From Rhodococcus sp. SGAir0479 (lineage in GTDB: Bacteria; Actinomycetota; Actinomycetes; Mycobacteriales; Mycobacteriaceae), in assembly GCF_005484805.1 (NCBI RefSeq), contig NZ_CP039432.1, forward strand, positions 4,154,001-4,218,000: a stretch of DNA of 64,000 bases. Direction: 5' to 3'. This document shows positions 16,632 through 24,976 of the stretch, piece after piece; within the stretch, counting starts at the first letter, position 1, and each line of letters opens with the position of its first letter. Position numbers and translations under genes: made by a program. Below the pieces are notes generated by a model. The model was not told the origin of the DNA. It searched no databases and saw nothing but the letters and a program-made list of their open reading frames with translations.

Positions 16632-17356
16632 GGGCTGCCCTGCTGCTGACCGCCGCCGCGCTGACGGCGGCGGGCTGCGGCACCGGCACGGCGACGGAGA
16701 AACCGCGCGTACCGATTTCTTCCGACGTCGTCGCGAGCGCTCCGGCGCCGGTGTCGACGCCGGAACTCGAGCGGGCGCTGTTCGATGCGGCCCGGGCGAA
16801 CGACGCCGCCGGGGTACGGGCCGCTGTGGAGCGCGGGGCCGCTCTCGAGGCCCGCGACGGGGACGGCCGCACCCCGCTCGTCGCGGCGGTCAAGGCGAAG
16901 GCCGGGGCGGCCGCCGCAGCGCTGATCGATGCCGGCGCCGACGTGAACGCGCAGGACGACATGCAGGATTCGGCGTTCCTGTACGCCGGCGCGGAGGGGC
17001 TCGACGAGATCCTGCTCGCCACGCTGTCGCACGGCGCGGACGTGCGCTCCACCAACAGGTTCGGCGGCACCGCGCTGATCCCGGCGTCCGAGCACGGCCA
17101 CACCTCGACGGTGCGGATCCTGTTGCGCGCCGGGGTGCCGGTCGATCACGTCAACCACCCCGGCTGGACGGCGCTGCTCGAGGCGGTCGTCTACGGTGAC
17201 GGTTCCACTCGCTACGTCGACACCGTCACGCAGCTGCTCGACGCCGGCGCCGACCCGACGATTCACGATGCGCGCGGCCTCACGGCGCTGCAGAACGCGC
17301 GCAACCGGGGCCAGCACGACATCGTCGCGCTGCTGGCGGCGGCGGGCGGGGACTGA
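16628..17356 (+). CDS. Ankyrin-repeat lipoprotein
   Basis: 242 residues, GTG start overlapping the upstream stop by 4 bases (GTGA). Lipobox TAAGC with Cys about 17. From residue 45 on come about five ankyrin repeats (for example GRTPLVAAVKAKAG, ALIDAGADVNAQDD, TALIPASEHGHTSTVRILLRAGVPVDH, GLTALQNARNRGQHDIVALLAAAG). Exported ankyrin proteins elsewhere are linked with defence against peroxide, but no direct evidence exists here. Overlap with the HbpS-like gene implies joint expression. Confidence 0.85.
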   Translation: MRAALLLTAAALTAAGCGTGTATEKPRVPISSDVVASAPAPVSTPELERALFDAARANDAAGVRAAVERGAALEARDGDGRTPLVAAVKAKAGAAAAALIDAGADVNAQDDMQDSAFLYAGAEGLDEILLATLSHGADVRSTNRFGGTALIPASEHGHTSTVRILLRAGVPVDHVNHPGWTALLEAVVYGDGSTRYVDTVTQLLDAGADPTIHDARGLTALQNARNRGQHDIVALLAAAGGD

Positions 17357-17366
17357 CGCGGCGCCC

Positions 17367-18785
17367 TCAGGCGGGATCCTGGATTCGCGCCCAGGGATTG
17401 GCGGCCTCGAGTTCGAACGCCAACTCCAGAAGCGTGCGCTCGTCGCCGTGGTTCGCCGAGAAGTGCGACGCGAGAGGAAGTCCGGTCGATGTCTGGTGCA
17501 GGGGGAGGGAAATCGCCGGGCCGCCCGCCGCGTTGTTCAGCGGAGTGAAGGACGCGTAGGTCACCAGCCGTTCGAAGAGCGTGTCGAAATCCTGAGCGGG
17601 GGAGAGGAATCCGAGTTTCGGGGTGGTGTGCCCGAGCACCGGGGACAGTACGACGTCGTATTGCTGGAACATCCGCGAGTACACCCGCGCCGAACGCCGC
17701 AGCCGGTAGAGCATGCGTGGGGTCTCGACCATGTGCCGGCGGTACACCGCGTCGAGTCCGCGGCTGAGGTTGTCGGTCTTCGCGGCGTCGAACGTGGGAC
17801 CGAACATGCGCTTGCCGCCGGCCAGGATCGCGAACGACAGGAAACCCCAGTACATCTTGAAGTCGCGCATGAACGCCTCGCCGACCGGCAACGCCGCCTC
17901 CTCGACGTGGTGACCGAGTTGGTCGAGCAGGTCCGCGGTGGCCGCGACCGCCTTGCGGGTCTCGTCGTCGGTGGGGACCCCGGTCACCGAGTCGACGATC
18001 ACGCCGATGCGCAGCCGCGCCGATCCGGGGCCCTCGACCAGACGGATCGGCGGCAGTTTCGGGTTCCGGTGGTGCGCTTCGGCCGCGGCGTAGTACCGCG
18101 CGCTGTCGCGCACCGACCGGGTGACGACGCCCTGCGTGACGATGCGGATCGGCATCGTCCTGTCGGTCGCGTCGGGCACCGTTCGGCCGCGGGTGGGCTT
18201 GAGACCGACGAGACCGCAAGCTGCAGCAGGGATCCGGATGGAGCCGCCACCGTCGTTCGCGTGCGCGAGCGGCAGCACGCCGGCCGCGACCAGCGCGGCC
18301 GAGCCGCCGGACGACGCGCCGGACGAGTAGTCCGGGTTCCACGGGTTGCGAACCGGGTCGGCGTCGGCGTACTCGGTGCTGGCACTGAACCCGAACTCCG
18401 GCAAGCGGCTCTTGCCGATGGACACCGCGCCGGTCGACAGGAACTGGTCGGCGGCGGCACTGTTGCGGACCGCCCGGGCCGGGGTGAACGCCGCGCTGCC
18501 GTGGCCGCTCGGCAGTCCGGCCACGTCGATGTTGTCCTTGACGATCGTCGGCACACCGGCGAACACGCCATCGCCGGGCGCATCGGATCGCCGCAGTGCG
18601 CGCTCGAAGTCCCGCACCTGGATTCCGTTCACGGTGGCCTGGACCGACTCCGCCCGATCGATCGACGCCTGGACCACCTCCCGGGCCGACACCTCCCCGG
18701 AGGCGATACGGGCGGCGACCCCGGTGGCGTCCAGGTCGCCGAGGGCGTCGTCACGGAAGGCGTGGATGCGCTGGTTCTCGGCCAT
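17367..18785 (-). CDS. Amidase signature family hydrolase
   Basis: 472 residues. The amidase signature enzymes use a Ser-cisSer-Lys triad: K83 (TIVKDN), cis-Ser about 158 (SSGASSGGSA) and nucleophile S182 in DGGGSIRIPAA, all present. The usual Asp in SDTGG is replaced by the AND segment (HANDGGGS). Such enzymes hydrolyse amides to carboxylate and ammonia; the substrate cannot be read from sequence. TACACT (18797-18792, minus strand) lies six bases before the ATG, suggesting a leaderless transcript. It converges with the ankyrin gene only 10 bases away. Confidence 0.88.
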   Translation of the reverse strand: MAENQRIHAFRDDALGDLDATGVAARIASGEVSAREVVQASIDRAESVQATVNGIQVRDFERALRRSDAPGDGVFAGVPTIVKDNIDVAGLPSGHGSAAFTPARAVRNSAAADQFLSTGAVSIGKSRLPEFGFSASTEYADADPVRNPWNPDYSSGASSGGSAALVAAGVLPLAHANDGGGSIRIPAAACGLVGLKPTRGRTVPDATDRTMPIRIVTQGVVTRSVRDSARYYAAAEAHHRNPKLPPIRLVEGPGSARLRIGVIVDSVTGVPTDDETRKAVAATADLLDQLGHHVEEAALPVGEAFMRDFKMYWGFLSFAILAGGKRMFGPTFDAAKTDNLSRGLDAVYRRHMVETPRMLYRLRRSARVYSRMFQQYDVVLSPVLGHTTPKLGFLSPAQDFDTLFERLVTYASFTPLNNAAGGPAISLPLHQTSTGLPLASHFSANHGDERTLLELAFELEAANPWARIQDPA

Positions 18786-18835
18786 CCCCGGAGTGTAGGG
18801 GCCGAACGCGGCGTTGTGGAGGGGTCGCGAGCGGA

Positions 18836-19606
18836 TCAGCCGGCGGACGGGCGGACCGCGAGGGCCTCCCGGATCGCACGCAGCTCCACCCGCAGCGCGT
18901 CGAGTTCGGCACGCAGGTCATCGGGGGCGCCGGGCCCGGCGGTCGACTGCGCGGCGGGCTTCCGACCGGCACGGGCACGCCTGTTCGCGGCCGGCCGGGG
19001 GGCGCGGGACGGGGACTCCGCGGTCGGCGCGGCGGCGAATCCGTCGAGGAACACGGTGGTGATGGTGTCGGTGAGCGAGTCGATGTCCTTGCGCAACGTC
19101 GTGCGGTGCCACCGGACGGCCATGAACACGCACTCGCGCATCATGCGCTGGAACTCGAAACTGTCTACCCCGGAGTGGAACTCGCCGTCGCGGACGCCGT
19201 CCTCGACGATGCCGAGCCAGGCCGCGTGCGACGACTCGACGGCGGCCTCGATCTCGCGGATCCGTGGCAGAGCAGTCAGATCCGCCGATTCGTTCTGGTA
19301 GATCTCGGTGGCGAACGGGTGCAGTTCGGCGGCCTCGAACGACGCACGCACCATGAGCCCGAGACGTTCTCGGGCCGACGCGTCCGTGGCGACGACCGCG
19401 TCGTAGCGCTCGACCAGATCCGCCAGGAAGCTCGTCAGGACGTCGGAGACGATCGCGTCCTTGGAGTCGAAGTAGTGATAGAGCGTTCCCGAATTGAGCC
19501 CCACCGCGTCGGCGATCTCGCGAATCGTCGTCGCGGCGATGCCGCGCTCGGCGAACAACCGGGCCGATTCGGCCAGGATGGCCTCCCGCCGACCCGCTGC
19601 CGCCAC
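18836..19606 (-). CDS. TetR-family transcriptional regulator with long C-terminal tail
   Basis: 256 residues. The TetR helix-turn-helix is at about residues 7-52 (ILAESARLFAERGIAATTIREIADAVGLNSGTLYHYFDSKDAI). A ligand-binding helical domain follows to about 195. Residues 195-256 are an extra Arg/Ala/Pro-rich linker and a short coiled coil (DLRAELDALRVELRAIREAL), longer than usual for TetR. The general look is like KstR2-type regulators of lipid or steroid catabolism, but this is only resemblance. The next gene upstream or downstream could be the target; no operator was found. Confidence 0.87.
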   Translation of the reverse strand: MAAAGRREAILAESARLFAERGIAATTIREIADAVGLNSGTLYHYFDSKDAIVSDVLTSFLADLVERYDAVVATDASARERLGLMVRASFEAAELHPFATEIYQNESADLTALPRIREIEAAVESSHAAWLGIVEDGVRDGEFHSGVDSFEFQRMMRECVFMAVRWHRTTLRKDIDSLTDTITTVFLDGFAAAPTAESPSRAPRPAANRRARAGRKPAAQSTAGPGAPDDLRAELDALRVELRAIREALAVRPSAG

Positions 19607-19711
19607 GGTTCACCCCTCTGTCCTGTGCTCGATCCGATCGCTACCGGACGAGGCTATCAGCGGGCAAACAGGCGCTCGGCCGACGAAGCGCTTGTTCGGT
19701 ACGGCGGGCCG

Positions 19712-20197
19712 TCAGTCCGCGCGCCGAAGCGCCGCGCGCAGGTGGTGCGTCAGCGGCACCTCGTCGAACGCCATCCACATGTCGTAGGCGAGCACCGAGC
19801 TGCCCTCGGTGAGCTCGAGACGGCGCCGGATCCGGTGCACCGGTTTGGCCGCCGGCGACGCCGCCAGCACGTGCTCGGTGAAGTCGAGGACACCGTCGGC
19901 CAGCTCGCCGCGGTGGATCTCGACGAACCCGGTCGGTTGCGTCACCAGGAGTTCGACCGTCCCGTCCGTCAGGCGCAGATAACCGGTCTCGGTGTGCATC
20001 GGCTGTCCACCACCGGGCTTGCGGGTGCGGGACCGGTAGAACAGGAACGGTTTTCCGCTCGGGGCGAGCTCGATCTCCTCGTCGTACGCGAAGTCGTCGA
20101 TCGTCGGGTAGTGACCGCACCCGCCGCCGACCCACCGTCCGGCGAATGCCGCCAGCTCGCCGAGAGGTGCCAGGAGGTCGGTCTGCGTCTGTGCCAT
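19712..20197 (-). CDS. Nitrobindin-type haem protein (DUF1794/FABP-like)
   Basis: 161 residues. The nitrobindin signature GxWxGxGxGxYP is at residues 20-31 (GRWVGGGCGHYP), and a C-terminal THH (150-152) contains the proximal haem ligand. The ten-stranded beta barrel fold binds ferric haem; bacterial members isomerise peroxynitrite to nitrate and bind NO. TAGACT (20210-20205, minus strand) is seven bases before the ATG, so the mRNA is probably leaderless. It lies 10 bases downstream of the Mn exporter gene and may also be read from it. Confidence 0.85.
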   Translation of the reverse strand: MAQTQTDLLAPLGELAAFAGRWVGGGCGHYPTIDDFAYDEEIELAPSGKPFLFYRSRTRKPGGGQPMHTETGYLRLTDGTVELLVTQPTGFVEIHRGELADGVLDFTEHVLAASPAAKPVHRIRRRLELTEGSSVLAYDMWMAFDEVPLTHHLRAALRRAD

Positions 20198-20207
20198 GGC
20201 GCCCAGT

Positions 20208-20912
20208 CTAGGAAGCGCGTGGCGCGTCGAGCGGATCCACCGCGGACTCGCCCCGGGAGCGCGTCGTGAACCAGCGGACACCGGCGCCCACGGCCGACAC
20301 GGCGACCACGGCGGCCGCGGTGATCGGTCCCGCGGGGCTCTCCGGGAACAGACCCTCGAGCACGAGCCACGCGCCGAACGCGAAGAACAGCACGGCCGCA
20401 CCGATGCGCACGAACGCCTCCGGCAGGTGCTTGCCGAGCAGCGCGCCGACGACGATCGCGAGAGCGTCCGCCGCGACCATGCCGATGGTCGAGCCGATCC
20501 ACACGCCGACCCAGTCGTTGTCGGCCGCCAGCGTCACGGTGGCCAGCATCGTCTTGTCGCCGAGTTCGGCGAGGAAGAACGCGGACGCCACGGCCAGGAA
20601 CGCCGAACCGGTCACCTTGCCGGCCTTCTGCTCCTCGTCGTCGGAAAGGGCGTCGCCGCGCAGCGTCCACAACCCGAAGATCACGAACGCGATGCCGCCG
20701 ACGATCGAGATCGCGGTGGTGGGCAGCGCGGCGCCGAGGAAGTGGCCCACGCCGACCGAGACGAGGTGCACGACGGCGGTCGCGACCGTGATGCCGGCGA
20801 TCACCACCCACCAGCGGTAACGCAACGCAAAGGTCATCGCCATGAGCTGGGATTTGTCACCCAGCTCGGCGACGAAGATGACGCCGAAACTCAGCAGGAT
20901 CGCGGCCAGCAC
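20208..20912 (-). CDS. TMEM165/GDT1 (UPF0016) family Mn2+ exporter
   Basis: 234 residues with six to seven transmembrane segments in two homologous halves, each starting with the family motif E-x-G-D-K-S/T: AELGDKS at about 15-21 and AELGDKT at about 115-121. The motif acids bind the transported cation. Bacterial members controlled by yybP-ykoY riboswitches export Mn2+. The GTG start at 20912 has a CGGAGGAGG ribosome site (20931-20923). The leader upstream is a yybP-ykoY riboswitch with an expression platform that covers this site, so expression should rise with Mn2+. Confidence 0.9.
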   Translation of the reverse strand: MLAAILLSFGVIFVAELGDKSQLMAMTFALRYRWWVVIAGITVATAVVHLVSVGVGHFLGAALPTTAISIVGGIAFVIFGLWTLRGDALSDDEEQKAGKVTGSAFLAVASAFFLAELGDKTMLATVTLAADNDWVGVWIGSTIGMVAADALAIVVGALLGKHLPEAFVRIGAAVLFFAFGAWLVLEGLFPESPAGPITAAAVVAVSAVGAGVRWFTTRSRGESAVDPLDAPRAS

Positions 20913-20993
20913 GTCGTTCGAACCTCCTCCGGTCGATAGTCACGGAGGATGTCGGGAAACCTTCCTCCGGCCGCGAACACACCTGTCGTGCTC

Positions 20994-21110
20994 GTGGCCG
21001 AAGGTCTCGCCCACCGGAGGACATCCGGTTCACTGGGCCGGGCGGGCACCACGTCGTGCCGGCCAGTATGTCGACCCAGCGATTGGGGGCTACTCCCCTT
21101 CGCTCCGGCC
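20994..21110 (-). ncRNA. yybP-ykoY manganese riboswitch
   Basis: On the minus strand the leader of the GDT1-family gene contains the three conserved blocks of the yybP-ykoY aptamer in order: CGAAGGGGAGTAGCC (from about 21103), GTCGACATACTGG (about 21075-21063) and GGGCGAGACCTTCGGCC (about 21013-20997). CGAAGG at the 5' side pairs with CCTTCG at the 3' side as stem P1. The aptamer binds Mn2+ in this family. Downstream, CCTCCG (20948-20943) can pair either with CGGAGG at 20969-20964 or with the ribosome site CGGAGG at 20931-20926, a mutually exclusive pair that points to control of translation. Confidence 0.92.
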
Positions 21111-21185
21111 ACCATACCCGCCGTCAGCGAAAGTGCAAAGGCCACAATATGTTTGGAACGCCGAACTTTCGAATTCCGGTGGCTG

Positions 21186-21710
21186 TCACGCGGCCAGCAG
21201 CATTGCCAGAACCGCGGTGTCGGGATCGCTGATCGGGTCGATCCCCACCCGCGACACCATCGACGTCACAGTGCCGTCCGCTTCCGCCTCCACCCAGGCG
21301 GCGCGATGGTCGAGCCCGAGATGCGGCAGGCCCGGCAGCAGCACGCACCCCGACGCCGCCCCGGCGCACTCGGGCAGCGAGGGCACCGTCTCGGCCGGAG
21401 GATGCAGCATCAGCAGCGCCGGAGGCTGGTGCCCGGCGAACCGTCCGGGGGTGAGCGCCCGCTCGCCCAGGACGGGGCCCTCCGCGATGATGAGTCCGAC
21501 GGTTCCCGGCTGCGGGTCGTCCGGCAGTTCCTCGCGTGCCCCGAAGACCGTCGACGTCGCCAGCAGACCGGGCACCGACGCAATCCGGACCGCGAGAGTG
21601 AGGAGTTGGGCCCACTCGCGGGTGGTCTCGGGCCACCGTCCGGAGATCACGAACCCGGAGAGGTCGCCGTGGGCGTGGAAGGGTGCCATGCCGACGTAGC
21701 GCTCGTTCAT
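21186..21710 (-). CDS. Conserved hypothetical protein
   Basis: 174 residues from ATG 21710 (MNERYVGMAPFHAHGDLSG); a longer frame exists but the added part is Arg/Pro-rich and unlikely. The protein is mostly beta with ends LPGLPHLGLDHRAAW and DPDTAVLAMLLAA. There is no signal peptide, membrane segment or recognised motif. It stands between the Mn riboswitch (divided by about 75 bases; same strand and upstream of it) and SMP-30, so it could be transcribed into the riboswitch leader. Function unknown. Confidence 0.55.
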   Translation of the reverse strand: MNERYVGMAPFHAHGDLSGFVISGRWPETTREWAQLLTLAVRIASVPGLLATSTVFGAREELPDDPQPGTVGLIIAEGPVLGERALTPGRFAGHQPPALLMLHPPAETVPSLPECAGAASGCVLLPGLPHLGLDHRAAWVEAEADGTVTSMVSRVGIDPISDPDTAVLAMLLAA

Positions 21711-21754
21711 CCCGGCCTCGTTTCTCCGGCCTCCCGGACCGGGTCCGACGGGAG

Positions 21755-21793
21755 CGACCGGGCGGGTTCCGATGGTCGGAGCCCGCCCGGTCG
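21755..21793 (-). terminator. Strong hairpin downstream of the SMP-30 gene
   Basis: An 18-pair stem with a three-base loop: arm 21755-21772 (starting CGACCGGGCGGG) pairs with 21776-21793 (ending CCCGCCCGGTCG), one G-T pair. It lies 93 bases after the SMP-30 stop and before the next minus-strand gene, so it should insulate them. Confidence 0.65.
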
Positions 21794-21885
21794 ACGCGTC
21801 GTTCACACCTCGTTGGGTATGTCGAGCATGCGCGCGGGTGCCACTGGCACACAAGAGGTCCCGAGTGCCAACCCGGGTGCGGCGA

Positions 21886-22746
21886 TCAGAATCCGGGACC
21901 GGGGACGGCGACCCGCAGGCGTCGGACGGCGCCGGACCCCAGACGAACCGCGTCCTCCGGGATCCACGTGTCGGCGGTGCACACGAACAGGTCCCGGCCG
22001 TCGGCGCCGCCGAGGGCCACGGCGTACGGGTGCGGAACCGGGATCCGGTCGGTGATCGCGCCGTCCGCGCTCACGCGGAGCACCTGCCCGTCGAACGGGG
22101 ACGCCACCCACACGCCACCCTCGGCGTCGAGTGCGATGCCGTCCGGCAGCACGTTGCGGTCGTCGAACTCGACGAGCGTCCGTCGGTCCACCAGGCTGCC
22201 GTCCGCCTCGATCGTGAACGCCGACAGTCGCCCCGGCGTGGCCCGGGTCTCGGCCACGATCAACGTCGAACCGTCCGGCGTGACGGCCATCCCGTTGGCG
22301 AACAGCATCTGCTCGGCCACGACGTGCGGGCTGCCGTCGGGTTCGACCATGGCCAGGTCGGCGGGGAACGGCGGTGCCGGGGGCGCGCTGTCGTCACCGT
22401 AGTTGCCGACGTAGGCGCGGCCCGTCGCGTCGACCGCCATGTCGTTGAGGTGCCACGTGGCGATGCCGTGGAGGCTCGCGTGCTCGACCAGGGCGCCGTC
22501 CGGCTCGAGGCGGTAGAGCTTGCGCTCGTGCACGGACGCGACGAGCAGGCGGCCGTCGGGCAGAAAGCCTAGACCGGCCGGCCGGCCGGGCACCTCGACG
22601 ACCCGGTCGAGGACTCCGGTCGCCGGATCGAGCCGCAGGACCACCCCGCGGTAGATGTCGGAGAACCACAGTCGGCCCTCGTGCCAGCGCGGGCACTCCG
22701 GGAACGCCAGGTCCGATGCGACGGTCTCGATCGCGATGTCCGACAT
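21886..22746 (-). CDS. SMP-30/gluconolactonase/LRE-like beta-propeller protein
   Basis: 286 residues of six-bladed beta-propeller. Family landmarks: FPECPRWHEGRLWFSDIYRG with the first metal-binding Glu (E17), HLNDMAVDATGRAYVGN with the metal Asn, FANGMAVTPDGSTLIVAET with the second Asn, and LPDGIALDAEGGVWVASPF with the metal Asp. These residues hold Ca2+/Zn2+ in sugar lactonases. The natural substrate is unknown. TAGGGT (22758-22753, minus strand) six bases before the ATG suggests leaderless expression. Confidence 0.85.
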   Translation of the reverse strand: MSDIAIETVASDLAFPECPRWHEGRLWFSDIYRGVVLRLDPATGVLDRVVEVPGRPAGLGFLPDGRLLVASVHERKLYRLEPDGALVEHASLHGIATWHLNDMAVDATGRAYVGNYGDDSAPPAPPFPADLAMVEPDGSPHVVAEQMLFANGMAVTPDGSTLIVAETRATPGRLSAFTIEADGSLVDRRTLVEFDDRNVLPDGIALDAEGGVWVASPFDGQVLRVSADGAITDRIPVPHPYAVALGGADGRDLFVCTADTWIPEDAVRLGSGAVRRLRVAVPGPGF

Positions 22747-22803
22747 GGCGCCACCCTACCTAGTGAGCGCTTGGTCGGTGGGGCGGTCGGGAGGAGAAAT
22801 GCG

Positions 22804-22837
22804 CGACGCCGCGCTCGGTGAACCGGGCGCGGCGTCG
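22804..22837 (-). terminator. Terminator hairpin after sodA
   Basis: CGACGCCGCGC (22804-22814) pairs with GCGCGGCGTCG (22827-22837) across a 12-base loop, 37 bases after the sodA stop. On the sodA strand it is followed by CGCATTTCTCC, a weak U-rich tail. Confidence 0.65.
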
Positions 22838-22873
22838 AAAACCGGTGCTCCGTCGTCGGAGCTACCGCGGCAA

Positions 22874-23503
22874 TCAGGCGGGGACGATGAGTCCGGCGGT
22901 CTGGGTGCGGGACTTCGTGAACCGCTCGGTGACGTCGGCCCAGTTGACGATGTTCCAGAAGGCCTTGACGTAGTCGGCCTTGACGTTCTGGTAGTCGAGG
23001 TAGAAGGCGTGCTCCCACATGTCGAGCATGAGCAGCGGGGTCAGGCCGATGGGGATGTTGCCCTGCTGATCGTAGAGCTGGACGATCTGCAGGCGCTGTC
23101 CGATGGAGTCCCAGGCGAGAATGGACCAGCCGGAGCCCTGGATGGAGTTGGCGTTGGCCGAGAAGTGATCGCGGAAGGCGTCGAAGGAGCCGAACGCGTC
23201 GTCGATCGCTGCGGCGAGCTCACCGTCGGGCTTGTCGCCCCCCTCGGGGGAGAGGTTGTTCCAGAACACCGAGTGGTTGGTGTGGCCGCCGAGGTGGAAG
23301 GCGAGGTCCTTCTCGAGCTTGGTGGCCTGGGCAGCCATGGTGCCGTTCTCGCGGGCCTCGGCCATCTTCTCGAGGGCGGTGTTGGCGCCGGCGACGTAGG
23401 TGGCGTGGTGCTTGTCGTGGTGGAGCTCCATGATCTTCGCGGAGATGTGGGGCTCGAGGGCGGCGTAGTCGTAGGGGAGATCGGGCAGCGTGTAAACAGA
23501 CAC
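22874..23503 (-). CDS. sodA: Superoxide dismutase [Mn/Fe]
   Basis: 209 residues, GTG start with GGAAGGGAA ribosome site. Metal ligands are H28, H77, D161 and H165 ([13 protein letters not shown]). The residue matching H145 of the iron enzyme of M. tuberculosis is Gln here (YDQQGN, Q146), as in the manganese enzymes of other mycobacteria, so Mn is the likely metal. There is no signal peptide, as usual for actinobacterial SodA, some of which are still exported. The enzyme dismutates superoxide to O2 and H2O2. It is monocistronic, with a terminator downstream, and lies near the Mn exporter, nitrobindin and msrA. Confidence 0.96.
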   Translation of the reverse strand: MSVYTLPDLPYDYAALEPHISAKIMELHHDKHHATYVAGANTALEKMAEARENGTMAAQATKLEKDLAFHLGGHTNHSVFWNNLSPEGGDKPDGELAAAIDDAFGSFDAFRDHFSANANSIQGSGWSILAWDSIGQRLQIVQLYDQQGNIPIGLTPLLMLDMWEHAFYLDYQNVKADYVKAFWNIVNWADVTERFTKSRTQTAGLIVPA

Positions 23504-23731
23504 GAGATTCCCTTCCTCAGGGGCATGGCGCCCTGACGTGTGCGTTTTATGAGTCGTACTGGGGACAACCCAATCTCATTGGTACACCGTCCGCAACTAT
23601 CTCGCCGAGGGGGGAAGCGCCTCACAAAAATGTTCGGCTGCCCTTAACCGATGCCCCGATCGGGCCTTCGGCGCGACCCGGACAGCGCCCGGAATTGGGC
23701 GCGGAGGTGAACGGAACACTAATATCGCGGG

Positions 23732-24967
23732 GTGCCTTCCGAGACGCCCGCTCCAAATTCGCGGGCCGACCTGGCACCGCGGGTGGAGTTGACCGGCGCC
23801 GATCTGCTGCGCACCGTCGCGGTTCTCGCCGTCGTCTACTCGCACATCTCGTTTTATCTGATCGACGACCTCGGTTCCGGCTGGTGGATGATCGACGGCG
23901 TCTACGCGGTGTTCGTCGAAGGCCTCGGTCTCAATCAGCACCTCTCGTTCGTCGGTGTCGCCATCTTCATGACGCTCACGGGCGCGCTCATCACCCGGTC
24001 GGCGATCCGGCACCACCCGGGCCGGTTCCTGCTCGACCGGGTGGGGCGGCTGTTGCCGGCGTTCTGGGTCGCGATCGCGGCGGCCATCCTGCTGGTCCGT
24101 CTCGGCATCAACGGCATGTTCAGCGGGCAGCCCGGCATTTCCGACTCCGAGGCGGCGCTCAGCTTCGTGCTCGGGGGCTTCTTCCTCAAACCCGAGGTCG
24201 CGGTCCTCGGAGTGACGTGGACACTCGTCGTCCAGGTCCTCTTCTATCTGTACTGCGTCGCGCTGCGCCCGGTCCTGCGCACCCGGCCCATCGCCGTCCC
24301 GCTCGTGGGCGCCGCGCTGTGCGCACTCGTGCTCCTCTACAACCTGTACGTCCCGCAGCCGTACACCGTGCCGATGCTCTCGAAGGTCGCGGCGACGCTC
24401 CCGACCGTCTTCCTGGGGCAGCTCATCTACCTCGGGGCGGCGCGGCTGGTGAACTGGCGCTGGCTGACCGTCGGCGTCCTCGCGCAGCTCGAACTGGTCC
24501 GGCTGGCCACGGAGATCCACGTCTACTGGGCGGGTGACCGCTACCTGTGGACCATCGCGGTCGTCACGGCGCTGGTCCTCGTGCTGGGCCGCTACCGCGG
24601 CCGGCCCACCCGGTGGTCCGTGGTCCGGTGGACCGCGACGCGCAGCTACGCGATCTACCTGGTGCACACGCTGATCCTCTACCGGGTCTACGAGAACACC
24701 GTGGGATCGCTGGGCCGGACCGGCGCGGTGCTGGTCTTCCTCGCGGTCACCGCCGCCGTGTCGGAGCTGCTCTACCGGGGTGTCGAGGTGCCCGCCGCCC
24801 GCTGGATCGCCGGACGCACTCGGAGCATCGGCCGGTCAGGGTCGTCCCACGACGCGCCCGCGGCCCGCGGGGCTCCTGGAACCTCGGACACTCCGGACGT
24901 CCCCGCCGTACCCGAGGCCGTGGAGTCGCCGAGCTCGCGGACGGTGGACGGGCCGGACCGCGCGTAG
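23732..24967 (+). CDS. Acyltransferase 3 family membrane protein (OafA/NodX-like)
   Basis: 411 residues with about ten transmembrane helices. LRTVAVLAVVYSHISFYL contains the His of the acyltransferase-3 catalytic site (near residue 38), and LLDRVGRLLPAFWVA contains the R-x-x-R-L-x-P motif. Such enzymes O-acylate sugars or other envelope molecules. The last 55 residues are a disordered Ser/Pro/Ala-rich tail. TAATAT (23720-23725) lies six bases before the GTG start, consistent with leaderless mRNA. msrA follows after 9 bases but has its own -10 hexamer. Confidence 0.88.
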   Translation: MPSETPAPNSRADLAPRVELTGADLLRTVAVLAVVYSHISFYLIDDLGSGWWMIDGVYAVFVEGLGLNQHLSFVGVAIFMTLTGALITRSAIRHHPGRFLLDRVGRLLPAFWVAIAAAILLVRLGINGMFSGQPGISDSEAALSFVLGGFFLKPEVAVLGVTWTLVVQVLFYLYCVALRPVLRTRPIAVPLVGAALCALVLLYNLYVPQPYTVPMLSKVAATLPTVFLGQLIYLGAARLVNWRWLTVGVLAQLELVRLATEIHVYWAGDRYLWTIAVVTALVLVLGRYRGRPTRWSVVRWTATRSYAIYLVHTLILYRVYENTVGSLGRTGAVLVFLAVTAAVSELLYRGVEVPAARWIAGRTRSIGRSGSSHDAPAARGAPGTSDTPDVPAVPEAVESPSSRTVDGPDRA

Positions 24968-24976
24968 CATCGAATC

